Source: Mesostigma viride
Lineage: Eukaryota; Streptophyta; Mesostigmatophyceae; Mesostigmatales; Mesostigmataceae
Length of the DNA stretch: 36,784 nucleotides
Direction: 5' to 3'
NCBI GenBank assembly: GCA_009746045.1
Contig: RPFO01001916.1
Span: 1-36,784, forward strand
Notes under the pieces: generated by a model
Seen by the model: only the letters and a program-made list of their open reading frames with translations
What the model was told of the DNA's origin: nothing
Database searches by the model: none
Shown here: positions 26,601 through 35,547 of the stretch, piece after piece
How the letters are laid out: each line of letters begins with the position of its first letter
Numbering within the stretch: the stretch's first letter is position 1
Translations under genes and position numbers: made by a program

Positions 26601-27474
26601 CGTGTGTGTGCAGCCACCCCTTTCGTGCGCGGTGTATGTACATGTGAGTGCCGTCGCCCCAAGCGTGCATTTTGTGTGTAAGTGTGTGTGCAGCAGCCCC
26701 TTGCGTGCGCGGTGTATGTACGTGTGTGTGCAGCCGCCCCGTGGTTGCGCGGTGGATGTACATGTGAGTGGAGCCGCCCCAAGCGTGTGTACATGTGTGT
26801 GCAGTTGCCCCTTGCGTGCGCGGTGGATGTACGTGTGTGTGCATGCCGGCAATTGCGTGCATGGTGTGTGTACGTTTGTGTGCAGCCGCCCCTTGCGTGC
26901 GCGGTGTGTGTACGTGTGTGTGAATCCTTGTCCTTGCGTGCATGGTGTATGTACATGTGGGTGCAGCCGCCCCTTGCGTGCGCGGTGTATGCCAGTGTGT
27001 GTGCATGCCGGCCCTTGCGTGCATGGTGTGTGTAAGTGTGTGTGCAGCCGCCCCGAGCGTGTGTACATGTGTGTGCAGTTGCCCCTTGCGTGCGCAGTGG
27101 ATGTACGTGTGTGTGCATGCCGGCAATTGCATGCATGGTGTGTGTACGTGTGTGTGCAGCCGCCCCTTTCGTGCGCGGTGTGTGTACGTGTGTGTGCACT
27201 CGCCCCTTGCGTGCGCGGTGTATGTACGTGTGTGTGCAGCCGCCCCTTGCGTGCGCGGTGTATGCCAGTGTGTGTGCATGCCGGCCCTTGCGTGCATGGT
27301 GTGTGTAAGTGTGTGTGCAGCCCCTTGCGTGCATGGTGTATGTACGTGTGTGTGCAGCCGCCCCTTGCGTGCGCGGTGTGTGTACGTATGTGTGCAGCCG
27401 CCCCTTGCGTGCGCGGTGTATGTACGTGTGTGTGCAGCCGCCCCTTGCGTGCGCGGTGTAGGTACGTGTGTGTG
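23663..27474. repeat. 1906-bp tandem duplication inside the satellite
   Basis: Two copies (about 23663-25568 and 25569-27474) follow each other with a period of 1906 bp. Landmarks recur exactly 1906 bp apart: GTAAGTG starts at 24095 and 26001, AGTGGAGCC starts at 24181 and 26087, and the short-hinge CCCCGAGCG units near 25145 and 27051. I see essentially no differences across most of the block, so this is the most recent large duplication here. Edges are approximate. Confidence 0.85.
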
Positions 27475-29428
27475 CAGCCGCCCCAAGCGTGCGCGGTGTG
27501 TGTACATGTGAGTGCAGCTGCCCCAAGCGTGCGCGGTGTGTGTACGTGTGTGTGCAGTTGCCCCTTGCGTGCGCGGTGGATGTACGTGTGTGTGCATGCC
27601 GGCAATTGCGTGCATGGTGTGTGTACGTGTGTGTGCAGCCGCCCCTTGCGTGCGCGGTGTGTGTACATGTGTGTGCAGCCGCCCCTTGCGTGCGCGGTGT
27701 AGGTACGTGTGTGTGCAGCCGCCCCAAGCGTGCGCGGTGTGTGTACATGTGTGTGCAGTTGCCCCTTGCGTGCGCGGTGGATGTACGTGTGTGTGCATGC
27801 CGGCAATTGCGTGCATGGTGTGTGTACGTGTGTGTGCAGCAGCCCCTTGCGTGCGCGGTGTGTGTACATGTGAGTGCCGTCGCCCCAAGCGTGCATTTTG
27901 TGTGTAAGTGTGTGTGCAGCCGCCCCTTGCGTGCGCGGTGTAGGTACGTGTGTGTGCAGCCGCCCCAAGCGTGCGCGGTGTATGTACATGTGTGTGCACT
28001 CGCCCCTTGCGTGCATGGTGCATGTATGTATGTGTGTGTGCAGCCGCCCCTTGCGTGCGCGGTGGATGTACGTGTGTGTGCAGCCACCCCTTTCGTGAGC
28101 GGTGTATGTACATGTGAGTGCCGTCGCCCCAAGCGTGCATTTTGTGTGTAAGTGTGTGTGCAGCAGCCCCTTGCGTGGGCGGTGTATGTACGTGTGTGTG
28201 CAGCCGCCCCGTGGTTGCGCGGTGGATGTACATGTGAGTGGAGCCGGTCCTTGCGTGCGCGGTGTATGTACGTGTGTGTGCAGCCGCCCCTTGCGTGCGT
28301 GGTGTGTGTACATGTAAGTGCAGCCGCCCCTTGCGTGCGCGGTGTATGTACGTGTGTGTGCAGCCGTCCCTTGCGTGCGCGGTGTGTGTACGTGTGTGTG
28401 CAGCCGCCCCTCGCGTGCATGGTGAGTGTAAGTGTGTGTGCAGCAGCCCCTTGCGTGCATGGTGTGTACGTGTGTGTGCAGTTGCCCCTTGCGTGCGCGG
28501 TGTATGTACGTGTGTGTGCAGCCGGCCCTTGCGTGCGCGGTGTGTGTACATGTGAGTGCAGCCGGCCCTTGCGTGCGCGGTGGATGTACATGTGTGGGCA
28601 GTTGCCCCTTGCGTGCGCGGTGTATGTACATGTGTTTGCACTCGCCCCTTGCGTGCGCGGTGGATGTACATGTGTGTGCAGCCGAACCTTGCGTGCATGG
28701 TGTGTGTACCTGTGCGTGAAGTCGCTCCTTGCGTGCATGGTGTGTGTACGTGTGTGTGCAGCCGCCCCTTGCGTGCGCGGTGTAGGTACGTGTGTGTGCA
28801 GCCGCCCCTTGCGTGCGCGGTGTATGTACGTGTGTGTGCAGCCGGCCCTTGCGTGCATGGTGTGTGTACGTGTGTGTGCAGCCGGCCCTTGCGTGCGCGG
28901 TGGATGTACATGTGTGTGCAGTCGCCCCTTGCGTGCGCGGTGTAGGTACGTATGTGTGCAGCCGCCCCTTGCGTGCGCGGTGTATGTACGTGTGTGTGCA
29001 GCCGCCCCGTGGTTGCGCGGTGTATGTACATGTGTGTGCAGTTGCCCCTTGCGTGCGCGGTGTATGTACGTGTGTGTGCAGCCGGCCCTTGCGTGCGCGG
29101 TGGATGTACATGTGAGTGCAGCCGGCCCTTGCGTGCATGGTGTGTGTACGTGTGTGTGCAGCCGCCCCTTGCGTGCATGGTGTATGTACATGTGAGTGCA
29201 GCCGGCCCTTGCGTGCATGGTGTGTGTACGTGTGTGTGCAGCCGCCCCTTGCGTGCGCGGTGTATGTACGTGTGTGCGCACTCGCCCCTTGCGTGCGCGG
29301 TGTATGTACGTGTGTGTGCAGTTGCCCCTTGCGTGCGCGGTGGATGTACGTGTGTGTGCAGCCGCCCCTTGCGTGCGCGGTGTGTGTACGTGTATGTGCA
29401 GCCGCCCCTTGCGTGCATGTACATGTGT

Positions 29429-29548
29429 GAAGAAATAAGCAATAGTGAATGAAATAGTAAAAAGAAAATCATTCCAGCATATGTATGTACAAGTTTTTAG
29501 TAGTACACTATGACTATCGTCAAATATAACAATTTTCTATATTTTCAT
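29429..29548. other. AT-rich spacer at the right edge of the satellite
   Basis: About 120 bp of AT-rich unique sequence separates the last satellite unit from the CA-rich repeat. Nothing else is evident. Confidence 0.6.
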
Positions 29549-31330
29549 ACACACACGAACAACACACCCAACACACACACACACTATGTTTGCACCCAAG
29601 ACACACACCAACACCTAAAAACAAGACACCAACACACAAGACAGCCATGCAACACACACCCAACACACACACGCAACACACACATAACACACCTAAGTAT
29701 AGTTGTTATAACACACAACACATAGGTACATCCCGCCCCCCCACACACAACACCAACACATGACAATTAACAGGCCACAACACACACACTGACACACATG
29801 CCCCAACACACACACACACATGCCCCAACACACACACACATGCCCCAACACTGCACACACAACAACACCCAAACACACACCACACACACAAAAGACACCC
29901 AACACACATACCGAAAACACGCACACACAACACCTACTAAAAACAAGACACCAACACACAAGACACCCAACACACACCCAACACACACACACACACACAA
30001 TGTTTGCACCGGTCGGCCCACGACACCCACACCCAACACACACATAACACACCTAAGTAACACACAACACACACGTACATCCCCCCCCCCCCACACACAA
30101 CACCAACACATGACAATTAACATGCCACAACACACACACATGCCCCAACACACACACACACATGCCCCAACACTGCACACACAACAACACCCAAACACAT
30201 ACCACACACACACAAGACACCCAACACACATACCGAAAACACGCACACACAACACCTACCAAAAACACCAAACACACAAGACACCCAACACACACCCAAC
30301 ACACACACACACAATGTTTGCACCCACGACACACACACCAACACCTAAAAATAAGACACCAACACACAACACACGTACACGTACATCCCCCCCCCCCACA
30401 ACACCAACAATAACATGCAAACAACACACACACAACACACCTAAGTCACACACACAACACACACGTACTTTCCCCCCCCCCACACCCAACACCAACACAC
30501 AAGACACTTTGCACACACCCTACACACACCCACACCCTTTATGAACACATGTACACCCAACACACACACGCAACACACACCTAGGTCGATCACACACAAC
30601 ACACACAAAACACACCTAAGTCACACACAACACACACGTACACCCCCCCACACAAACCCAATACCAACACACAAGACACTTGGCCCCCCCCCCACCCACC
30701 CACACACCCACACCCACACCCACACCACACATCCAACACACACAACACACACACTACACACTTAAGTCACACACAACACACACATAACACACCTAAGTCA
30801 CACACAACACACACGTCCATCCCCCCCTCACACTCAACACCAATACATGACAATTAACATGCACACAACACACACACGCACACGCCCCAACACACACACA
30901 CACAACATACATACACAGAGCACACACACACGCCTCAACACACATACCGAACACACACACACAAGACACCCAACACACATACCGAACACACACACACACA
31001 CACTATGTTTGCACCCGACATACACACACCCAACACCTACTAAAAACAAGAAACCAACACACAAGACACCCTACACACACACAACACACACACACACAAC
31101 ACATATCCAACACAAACAACACACACACCTAAGTCACACACACAACACACCTACTAAGTCACACACACAACACACATGTACCTCCCCCCCCCCACACCCA
31201 ACATCAACACACAAGACACTTTGCACACACCCTACACGCCCCCGCACCTTCATGAATGCACCCAACACACACACCCAACACACACGCCCCAACACACATA
31301 CCCAACATTCACACAACACACCCAACATAT
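29549..31330. repeat. CA-rich degenerate minisatellite
   Basis: Imperfect repeats made of ACAC tracts, CCCAACAC, AAGACACC and C runs up to 12 long. Recurrent landmarks are TGTTTGCACC (29587, 30001, 30315, 31006) and TGACAATTAACA (29761, 30111, 30848). The spacing is irregular, roughly 310-420 bp or about twice that. CACACCTAAGT recurs many times. The plus strand is A/C-rich, the reverse of the G/T-rich satellite to the left. Open frames here are Thr/His/Pro- or Cys/Val-rich translations of the repeat. Confidence 0.9.
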
Positions 31331-31342
31331 AAGGGTAAATAT

Positions 31343-31374
31343 GGTTTAGGAGTGTAGGGGTTTAGGGTTTAAGG
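31343..31374. repeat. TTTAGGG / TGTAGGG telomere-like tract
   Basis: GGTTTAGG, AGTGTAGGGG and TTTAGGGTTTAAGG follow each other, a degenerate run of the TTTAGGG type. It contains TGTAGGG at 31353-31359, the exact complement of the CCCTACA variant at 2642-2697 and in the opposite orientation. It is too short for a telomere. Confidence 0.65.
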
Positions 31375-31577
31375 CCTACCATACACCCGTATGTAAAAAT
31401 GCAACAACACGCCAAGTCATCCGCCACCATGCAAAAATATATAAACACAACTGGTCATCCTCAACAAGAATGCCCATTTTAGTACCTAATCCGCACTTGG
31501 CACTTGTCCAGTTTCGTAAGTCCAACGGCCGTTGGCTTTGAGAAATTAAGATATGCGACATGCGCCATGCAGCCAAG
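31375..31577. other. Region 3' of the gene, with one dyad element
   Basis: No coding content is recognised. An intact 34-bp dyad element lies at 31512-31545 (core 31522-31535, TTTC and GAAA arms in place). It begins about 33 bp beyond the proposed stop codon of the minus-strand gene and may lie in its 3' untranslated region. Confidence 0.5.
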
Positions 31578-31598
31578 CTAAAGTATAGGCTGATTGCC
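31578..31598 (-). CDS. Possible exon 4, six codons plus stop
   Basis: A 96-bp intron 3 (31694-31599) would run from GTACGT to TTACTAATGTTACATACAG, which includes a TACTAA branch-point match. The next bases in phase 0 encode GNQPIL and a TAG. It gives a tidy end to the gene, but such a tiny exon cannot be told from chance by sequence alone. Reading through the donor would instead reach a stop some 20 codons later. Confidence 0.35.
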   Translation of the reverse strand, partial: GNQPIL

Positions 31599-34500
31599 CT
31601 GTATGTAACATTAGTAAGGTGAACGACCGTCGACAAAAAAACACATGCGACATACAAACACCAATTTTACACAGTAATGTTTGGAATGACGTACCGTAAT
31701 TTCGGCGTCCACCTTCTTCGCAATTGTGAACCAGCCCTGTCGCGTGTTGTCCGGATGTCCTTCCCACTTGCCCTTCGTGACCTTTGCGACGCTCAGGTAG
31801 CACACGATTGCAGTTAAGGGTTCTCGGTCGTCTGGGTTCCAGAAGAAGCGTCGGGCGTCCGATCCGGAGGAGGAGCACCTCTCGAAGTATTTTACGTACA
31901 TTACCCAGTTGCCTTTCTTAAAAACCTCGCCCCCCCCCCTGTATGTTTGTTTAAACACTCATCCTTGTCGAGTTGGTGGGCGACTCGAACAACTTTCGCC
32001 AACCAGTACGGGTGGTCGGGCACATGGTCCTTGTGCCCCCTCTCAGATGCGACTGCGACGGCCTCCCCCTCCTGCAAACCACGCCCCAACTCGTTTCTTG
32101 CCGTTTGAACGTGGTTCAGGCGGGTTCCCGGATATCGCGTGGGGTTCCGCGACTTACTCGCCTGGAGTTTTACAGTCCACGACGAGCTGCTCCAATCGTT
32201 TGGGCATGTCGTCCACTTGCCCTCTCGGCACTCCGCACAACTGAAGCATGAAAAACGCCTGAGCTTTACCACCTCGACCCGCTCGCCCTTTTTGTCCAGT
32301 CGCCACTGGTGTGCCGTGGAGATATCTCGGATCGGGCCTCGCTCCTTACCGGACGTGAGAATCTGCAATTGTAATTCCATGAAACAACATCACAGCACAT
32401 TTCCCAACTCCAACGGCCGTTGGCACTCAACAATTATAAGATTTCCCAACTCCAACGGCCGTTGGCCCTTGGAAACTTTATATAAGTACATTTCTCAACT
32501 CCAACGGCCGTTGGCACTCAACAATTATACGATTTTCCAGCTCCAACGGCCGTTGGCCTTATGAAACTTCAAACTGCATCAAGGAAGCTGTCCTCTGTAA
32601 AGTGTAACCAGAGACAAATTATAGAACTGCACTTGACCACCAGAAAGCAACTGTCTTTACTTACGTTATCGAGAAGAAATGCCCGTCGAACCACGTCCGA
32701 TTGTGCCGATGGTCGACTCGAGTCTTTGCCGGTTCTCCAATCCCGGTTCAGGTAGGCCACCAGTGCCTCCACCGTATTCAGGTTCCGATTGTCCTCCTGC
32801 ATCTGCGCTCTTTTGAGGATGCTTTTGACCGTCCCCCCCTCCCCGTCCGACTCCCCCTTCCCATGTCCTGCACACGAGTAGTTCCACTCCAATGATTCCA
32901 AGTCGGGGTCGGCCTCGAGCAGGTCCGCAGCCATCGCCAACACATACCGGGATTGGAACTGCTCCTTACAGTTGTCGGACCAACTGATCCAGTTCCTCAC
33001 CTCCACCCCCTCCTCCCTCAGCACGTTAAGGGTATTCTTCATCACGAACTCCAGGGTCTGGGCATTCCTCGGTACGTCCTTCCCCATGTAATCGTGCTTC
33101 ACCCTTTTGATTTCCAGCGATACGGGATCACGGTACATCACGATCACCGGCATCAGGACGTAACTACTTGGGTACCAGTACTGCGCCTGCAACTGTTTCT
33201 GCAGGTGGTCCGAATAGTTCTCCGAGTAGTCCATCAGGACCACCACCGTTCCCAGCGGCATCACGTCAATGCACTCCTTGTAAGCGTGGTGCTGCCAGGC
33301 CCATGTATGGACGTGAATGGCGAATTCCGGGAAGCGCGCCGTAATGAGTTCATGGAGCTCCGAGAGGGTTGACTTGATGAGTTTTTGCTGCAGGTTCATT
33401 TGCGGCGCCACATCCTCCTCCTGCAACACAACACACCCGCGCACCATGGATTGACCGAAGAATGGAAGTCAGCAGCTGGGAATTTCCCAACGCCAACGGC
33501 CGTTGGAAGTATGAAAGTCTACATATATATATTCAACGATGCAAATATACATGCCCGCGCACCATGGATTGACCGAAGAATGGAAGTCAGCAGCTGGGAA
33601 TTTCCCAACGCCAACGGCCGTTGGAAGTATGAAAGTCTACATATATATATTCAACGATGCAAATATACATGCTTACCGTCCCACGGGGCGCTGTGCCCTC
33701 CTTTATGAAGTCGAACCACGTGTACTTCTTTGTCCACCCCTTCATCTGGTCCGTCACGATGAACTCGGAAATCCCACACTCGTTGCACGTCCCTTCCAAG
33801 CAGTTCATTGGGACGTTAACGAACGGGCCGCCCGTCCTCCCCCCTCCTTGCCCCCCCTCCCCCCTCTCAGCCCTGTGGCAGGTGAAACGTCGAACGAAAT
33901 CATGGGCATTGTCAGGCACGGAAGGGATACCCTCCCTCTCCTCGATCTCCAGCGTGCTCTTCAACTCCTTGACGCCTTTGGCGAAGGCAGAGAGCAGAGA
34001 CTCGAAGACGACGTGCTTTTCGCATGCGCACAAGTCCCGGTCCTTCCACACGCCCTTTACGCACTTGGGCATGAACTCCACGAACTTCGTGTACCCCACC
34101 TTGTACCTTGTCCCGTCCGCAGTCGTCACGATACCTCCCTTGTACGGCGACGCGTCAGAACAGAACCGCTTGTAAATCGTTTCAAGCGAGTCCAAATAGT
34201 ACCTTCCGCCCTGGGAGGAAATGAGGATCCTGGCGTTTCCCTTCCTTTCGAACTCATTGACCACGTCCTTATGGTTGGGAGACGCCCTCGTGTTTAGGTC
34301 TGACAACCAGTAACTCCCGACGATGTCTTTGACCTCCTCCGGAAACTTGTCCGACCGTAAAGCACGAGGGGGCGCCTTCAGGGCGGGAAGGTCGCCCCCC
34401 ATCCTCATTCCCCTTGCGGTCTGGATATCCTTGGGCGTGACGTGAAGCAGCCGCGCGAGAGTGCAATGCCCTTGATTGTTCATGCCGTCCTTTCCCAAGC

Positions 34501-34843
34501 ACATTGACAGCACAGCGCACTTCGCGTTCCTGTGCTCATCCGACTTGCCCAATTCCTGGAAACCTTGCACGATATTAGCGACAACCTCCTGAGCGAAGGA
34601 CTCCGACGCCTTTCTTTTCAGCGCAGGGCGGTACTGTTTCCCCATAACCTTCACAACCGCACCTGGCAGCCGCTCAAGCGCCCTCAAGCCTACTGCAGTT
34701 TTCGTGTTTTCAGTCTTGTGATTGTTGTCCTTCAGCAAGTATTCCATTGCGCTGGCCATGTCGAGGGCAAGTTGGTTGCCCTTGATCTCGACGTACTTGA
34801 GACTTAGGTCTTTGTTGTGCGCTTCACCTGCATCCGCGCGCAT
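31578..34843 (-). CDS. Transposase-like protein gene, four exons (partly provisional)
   Basis: Proposed exons on the minus strand are 34843-33677, 33420-32665, 32362-31695 and 31598-31578, giving about 870 residues. Donors are GTAAGC, GTAAGT and GTACGT; acceptors end TTGCAG, TTGCAG and TACAG. All junctions are phase 0. The layout resembles a group of uncharacterised transposase-like proteins scattered through eukaryote genomes that share D-x-x-E-N-Y, S-D-x-x-x-x-Q and HGKG-x-x-DG-x-GG blocks; I recognise it from memory and cannot give a family name. A DDE/D RNase H-like fold is inferred. It may be a DNA transposon gene or a host gene derived from one. No terminal inverted repeats were identified. 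Doubts: a frame break in a run of ten C at 31930-31939, a tiny last exon, and a start (ATG at 34843) that may be preceded by another exon. Confidence 0.7.
31695..32362 (-). CDS. Exon 3: Cys-rich and barrel-like C-terminal part, frame break inside
   Basis: The first 141 codons (residues 642-782) carry C680-x2-C683-x2-C686-x7-C694, RYPGTR near 717-722, and PYWLAKVVRV near 759-768. The frame then hits a run of ten G on the coding strand (31939-31930). Downstream, a different frame continues with FKKGNWVMYVKYFERC and a Trp/Phe-rich stretch that clearly belongs to the same domain, ending at ACG before GTACGT. The exon is 668 bp; 669 would keep phase 0. PYWLAKV...YVKYFE resembles the paired strands of Tudor- or BAH-like barrels; that is only an impression. 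Confidence 0.6.
32363..32664 (-). other. Intron 2, 302 bp, with four dyad elements
   Basis: Donor GTAAGTAAAG at 32664, acceptor ATTACAATTGCAG ending at 32363. A 91-bp unit is duplicated (about 32398-32488 and 32489-32577). Each unit holds two cores 42 bp apart: 32410 and 32452, then 32501 and 32543. The first core of each unit has lost the right-hand GAAA; the second core of each keeps both arms. Confidence 0.85.
32665..33420 (-). CDS. Exon 2: catalytic-type core
   Basis: 252 codons (product residues 390-641). VVVLMDYSENY puts an acidic residue at D453; WSDNCKEQFQ puts another at D538; GHGKGESDGEGGTVK places H575 and D581. The spacing (85 and 43 residues) and the hydrophobic beta-strand before D453 suit an RNase H-like DDE/D transposase core. 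No catalytic test is possible from sequence. The exon ends at AAC followed by GTAAGTAAAG. All three acidic blocks are intact and the frame has no stop, so decay is not evident here. Confidence 0.75.
33421..33676 (-). other. Intron 1, 256 bp, made almost entirely of a 118-bp duplication
   Basis: Donor GTAAGC at 33676, acceptor TGTGTTGTGTTGCAG ending at 33421. Two 118-bp tandem units (33436-33553 and 33554-33671) fill nearly the whole intron. They are nearly identical, and each carries one complete dyad element (cores 33493-33506 and 33611-33624) with TTTC and GAAA arms. The second copy runs to within a few bases of the donor site. Confidence 0.85.
33677..34843 (-). CDS. Exon 1: N-terminal region with Zn-ligand clusters
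   Basis: 389 codons. Basic LKRKAS lies at residues 75-80. TRASPNHKDVV (185-195) and YKVGYTKFVEFMPK (247-260) match, as I recall, conserved blocks upstream of the catalytic part in related proteins. C272-x-C274-x2-H277 and C348-x4-C353-x2-C356 could jointly bind zinc. A Gly/Arg-rich low-complexity insert lies at 326-339. The exon ends at ACG followed by GTAAGC. GATGCAG just inside the frame could also be a splice acceptor, in which case the true N-terminus lies upstream, beyond the 62-bp repeat array. Confidence 0.7.
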
Positions 34844-34903
34844 ACAGAATCCAGACGAAGTTTTGACTTTTTATCAAATTATTGCTTTCCAACAATTACC
34901 CAA

Positions 34904-35496
34904 TTTGTAGGTCCCAACGGCCGTTGGACCCCTGAAAGTACGCCTGAAACACGCCAACACATGCATTTTCGACACCCAACGGCCGTTGGACCCCCGAAAG
35001 TGGGCCTGAAACACGCCAACACATGCATTTTCGACACCCAACGGCCGTTGGACCCCTGAAAGCGGGCCGAAAACACGCCAACACATGCATTTTCGACACC
35101 CAACGGCCGTTGGACCCCTGAAAGTGGGCCTGAAACACGCCAACACATGCATTTTCGACACCCAACGGCCGTTGGACCCCTGAAAGTACGCCTGAAACAC
35201 GCCAACACATGCATTTTCGACACCCAACGGCCGTTGGACCCCTGAAAGCGGGCCGAAAACACGCCAACACATGCATTTTCTACACCCAACGGCCGTTGGA
35301 CCCCTGAAAGTGGGCCTGAAACACGCCCTTTACATGCATTTTCGACACCCAACGGCCGTTGGACCCCTGAAAGCGGGCCGAAAACACGCCAACACATGCA
35401 TTTTCGACGTCCAACGGCCGTTGGGCCCCTGAAAGCGGGCCGGAAACACGCTAACGCATGCATTTTAGACACCCAACGGCCGTTGGACCCCTGAAA
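34904..35496. repeat. 62-bp minisatellite of ten dyad elements
   Basis: Ten intact cores CCAACGGCCGTTGG start at 34914, 34976, 35038, 35100, 35162, 35224, 35286, 35349, 35411 and 35473. The spacing is 62 bp, once 63. Each has TTT on the left and GAAA on the right at the standard distances. Between cores lie CACGCCAACACATGCATTTTC and GGGCCTGAAA or GGGCCGAAAA variants, which alternate along the array. The array begins about 60 bp upstream of the minus-strand gene's ATG, so it may act as promoter or 5' leader. Confidence 0.95.
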
Positions 35497-35547
35497 GCGG
35501 GCCGAAAACTCGCCAACACCTGCATTTTTTACACGCCAGGATGTGAA

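Larger units (their letters stand above)
3064..29428. repeat. 40-bp satellite array, about 660 units
   Basis: The basic unit is 40 bp. It holds a hinge GCCGCCCCT, then TGCGTGCGCG, then GTGTATGTAC, then alternating GT ending in GCA. Hinge variants (GTTGCCCC, CTCGCCCC, GCAGCCCC, GCTGCCCCAA, GCCGGCCC, TGCCGGCAA, TCCTTGTCC, GCCGTCCCTTAA) and four other positions vary (GCGCGG or GCATGG; TAT, TGT or GAT; CGTG or CATG; GTG or GAG). Some variants change the unit to 37, 41 or 44 bp. The plus-strand consensus has about 65% G+C and only 3 A in 40. Minus-strand units contain no stop triplet and 40 is not divisible by three, so open frames thousands of codons long appear in several frames. These are not genes. 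A centromeric, subtelomeric or heterochromatic satellite is plausible but unproven. Confidence 0.95.

Noticed and set aside
3064-29428. A CRISPR-like array (constant repeat, variable hinge)
   Set aside because: The hinges are only 8-13 bp, come from a small recurring set and are not unique spacers. No cas-like gene is near, and the sequence is eukaryotic.
2881-29472. Dozens of very long open frames, up to 3147 codons on the minus strand (19695-29138) and 1305 on the plus strand
   Set aside because: They are translations of the 40-bp satellite. The same stretch is open in several frames on both strands, the minus-strand unit has no stop triplet in any frame, and the apparent 40-residue periodicity is 3 x 40 bp. 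Single-base and 4-base length variants of units shift the frame freely, which no real protein repeat would tolerate.
29510-31332. Thr/His/Pro-rich and Cys/Val-rich open frames in the CA-rich region
   Set aside because: Simple translations of ACAC-type repeats in many frames, with no domain.
32953-34297. Plus-strand open frames overlapping the transposase-like exons (32953-33372, 33385-33708, 33539-34297, 33657-34175)
   Set aside because: They are antisense shadows. The minus strand carries the recognisable motifs and correct splice sites, and the plus-strand frames have no known domain and cross intron repeats.
34874-35472. Minus-strand open frames with a repeated 20-21-residue pattern (126-197 codons)
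   Set aside because: Translation of the 62-bp dyad minisatellite. Three overlapping frames show the same peptide in shifted registers.
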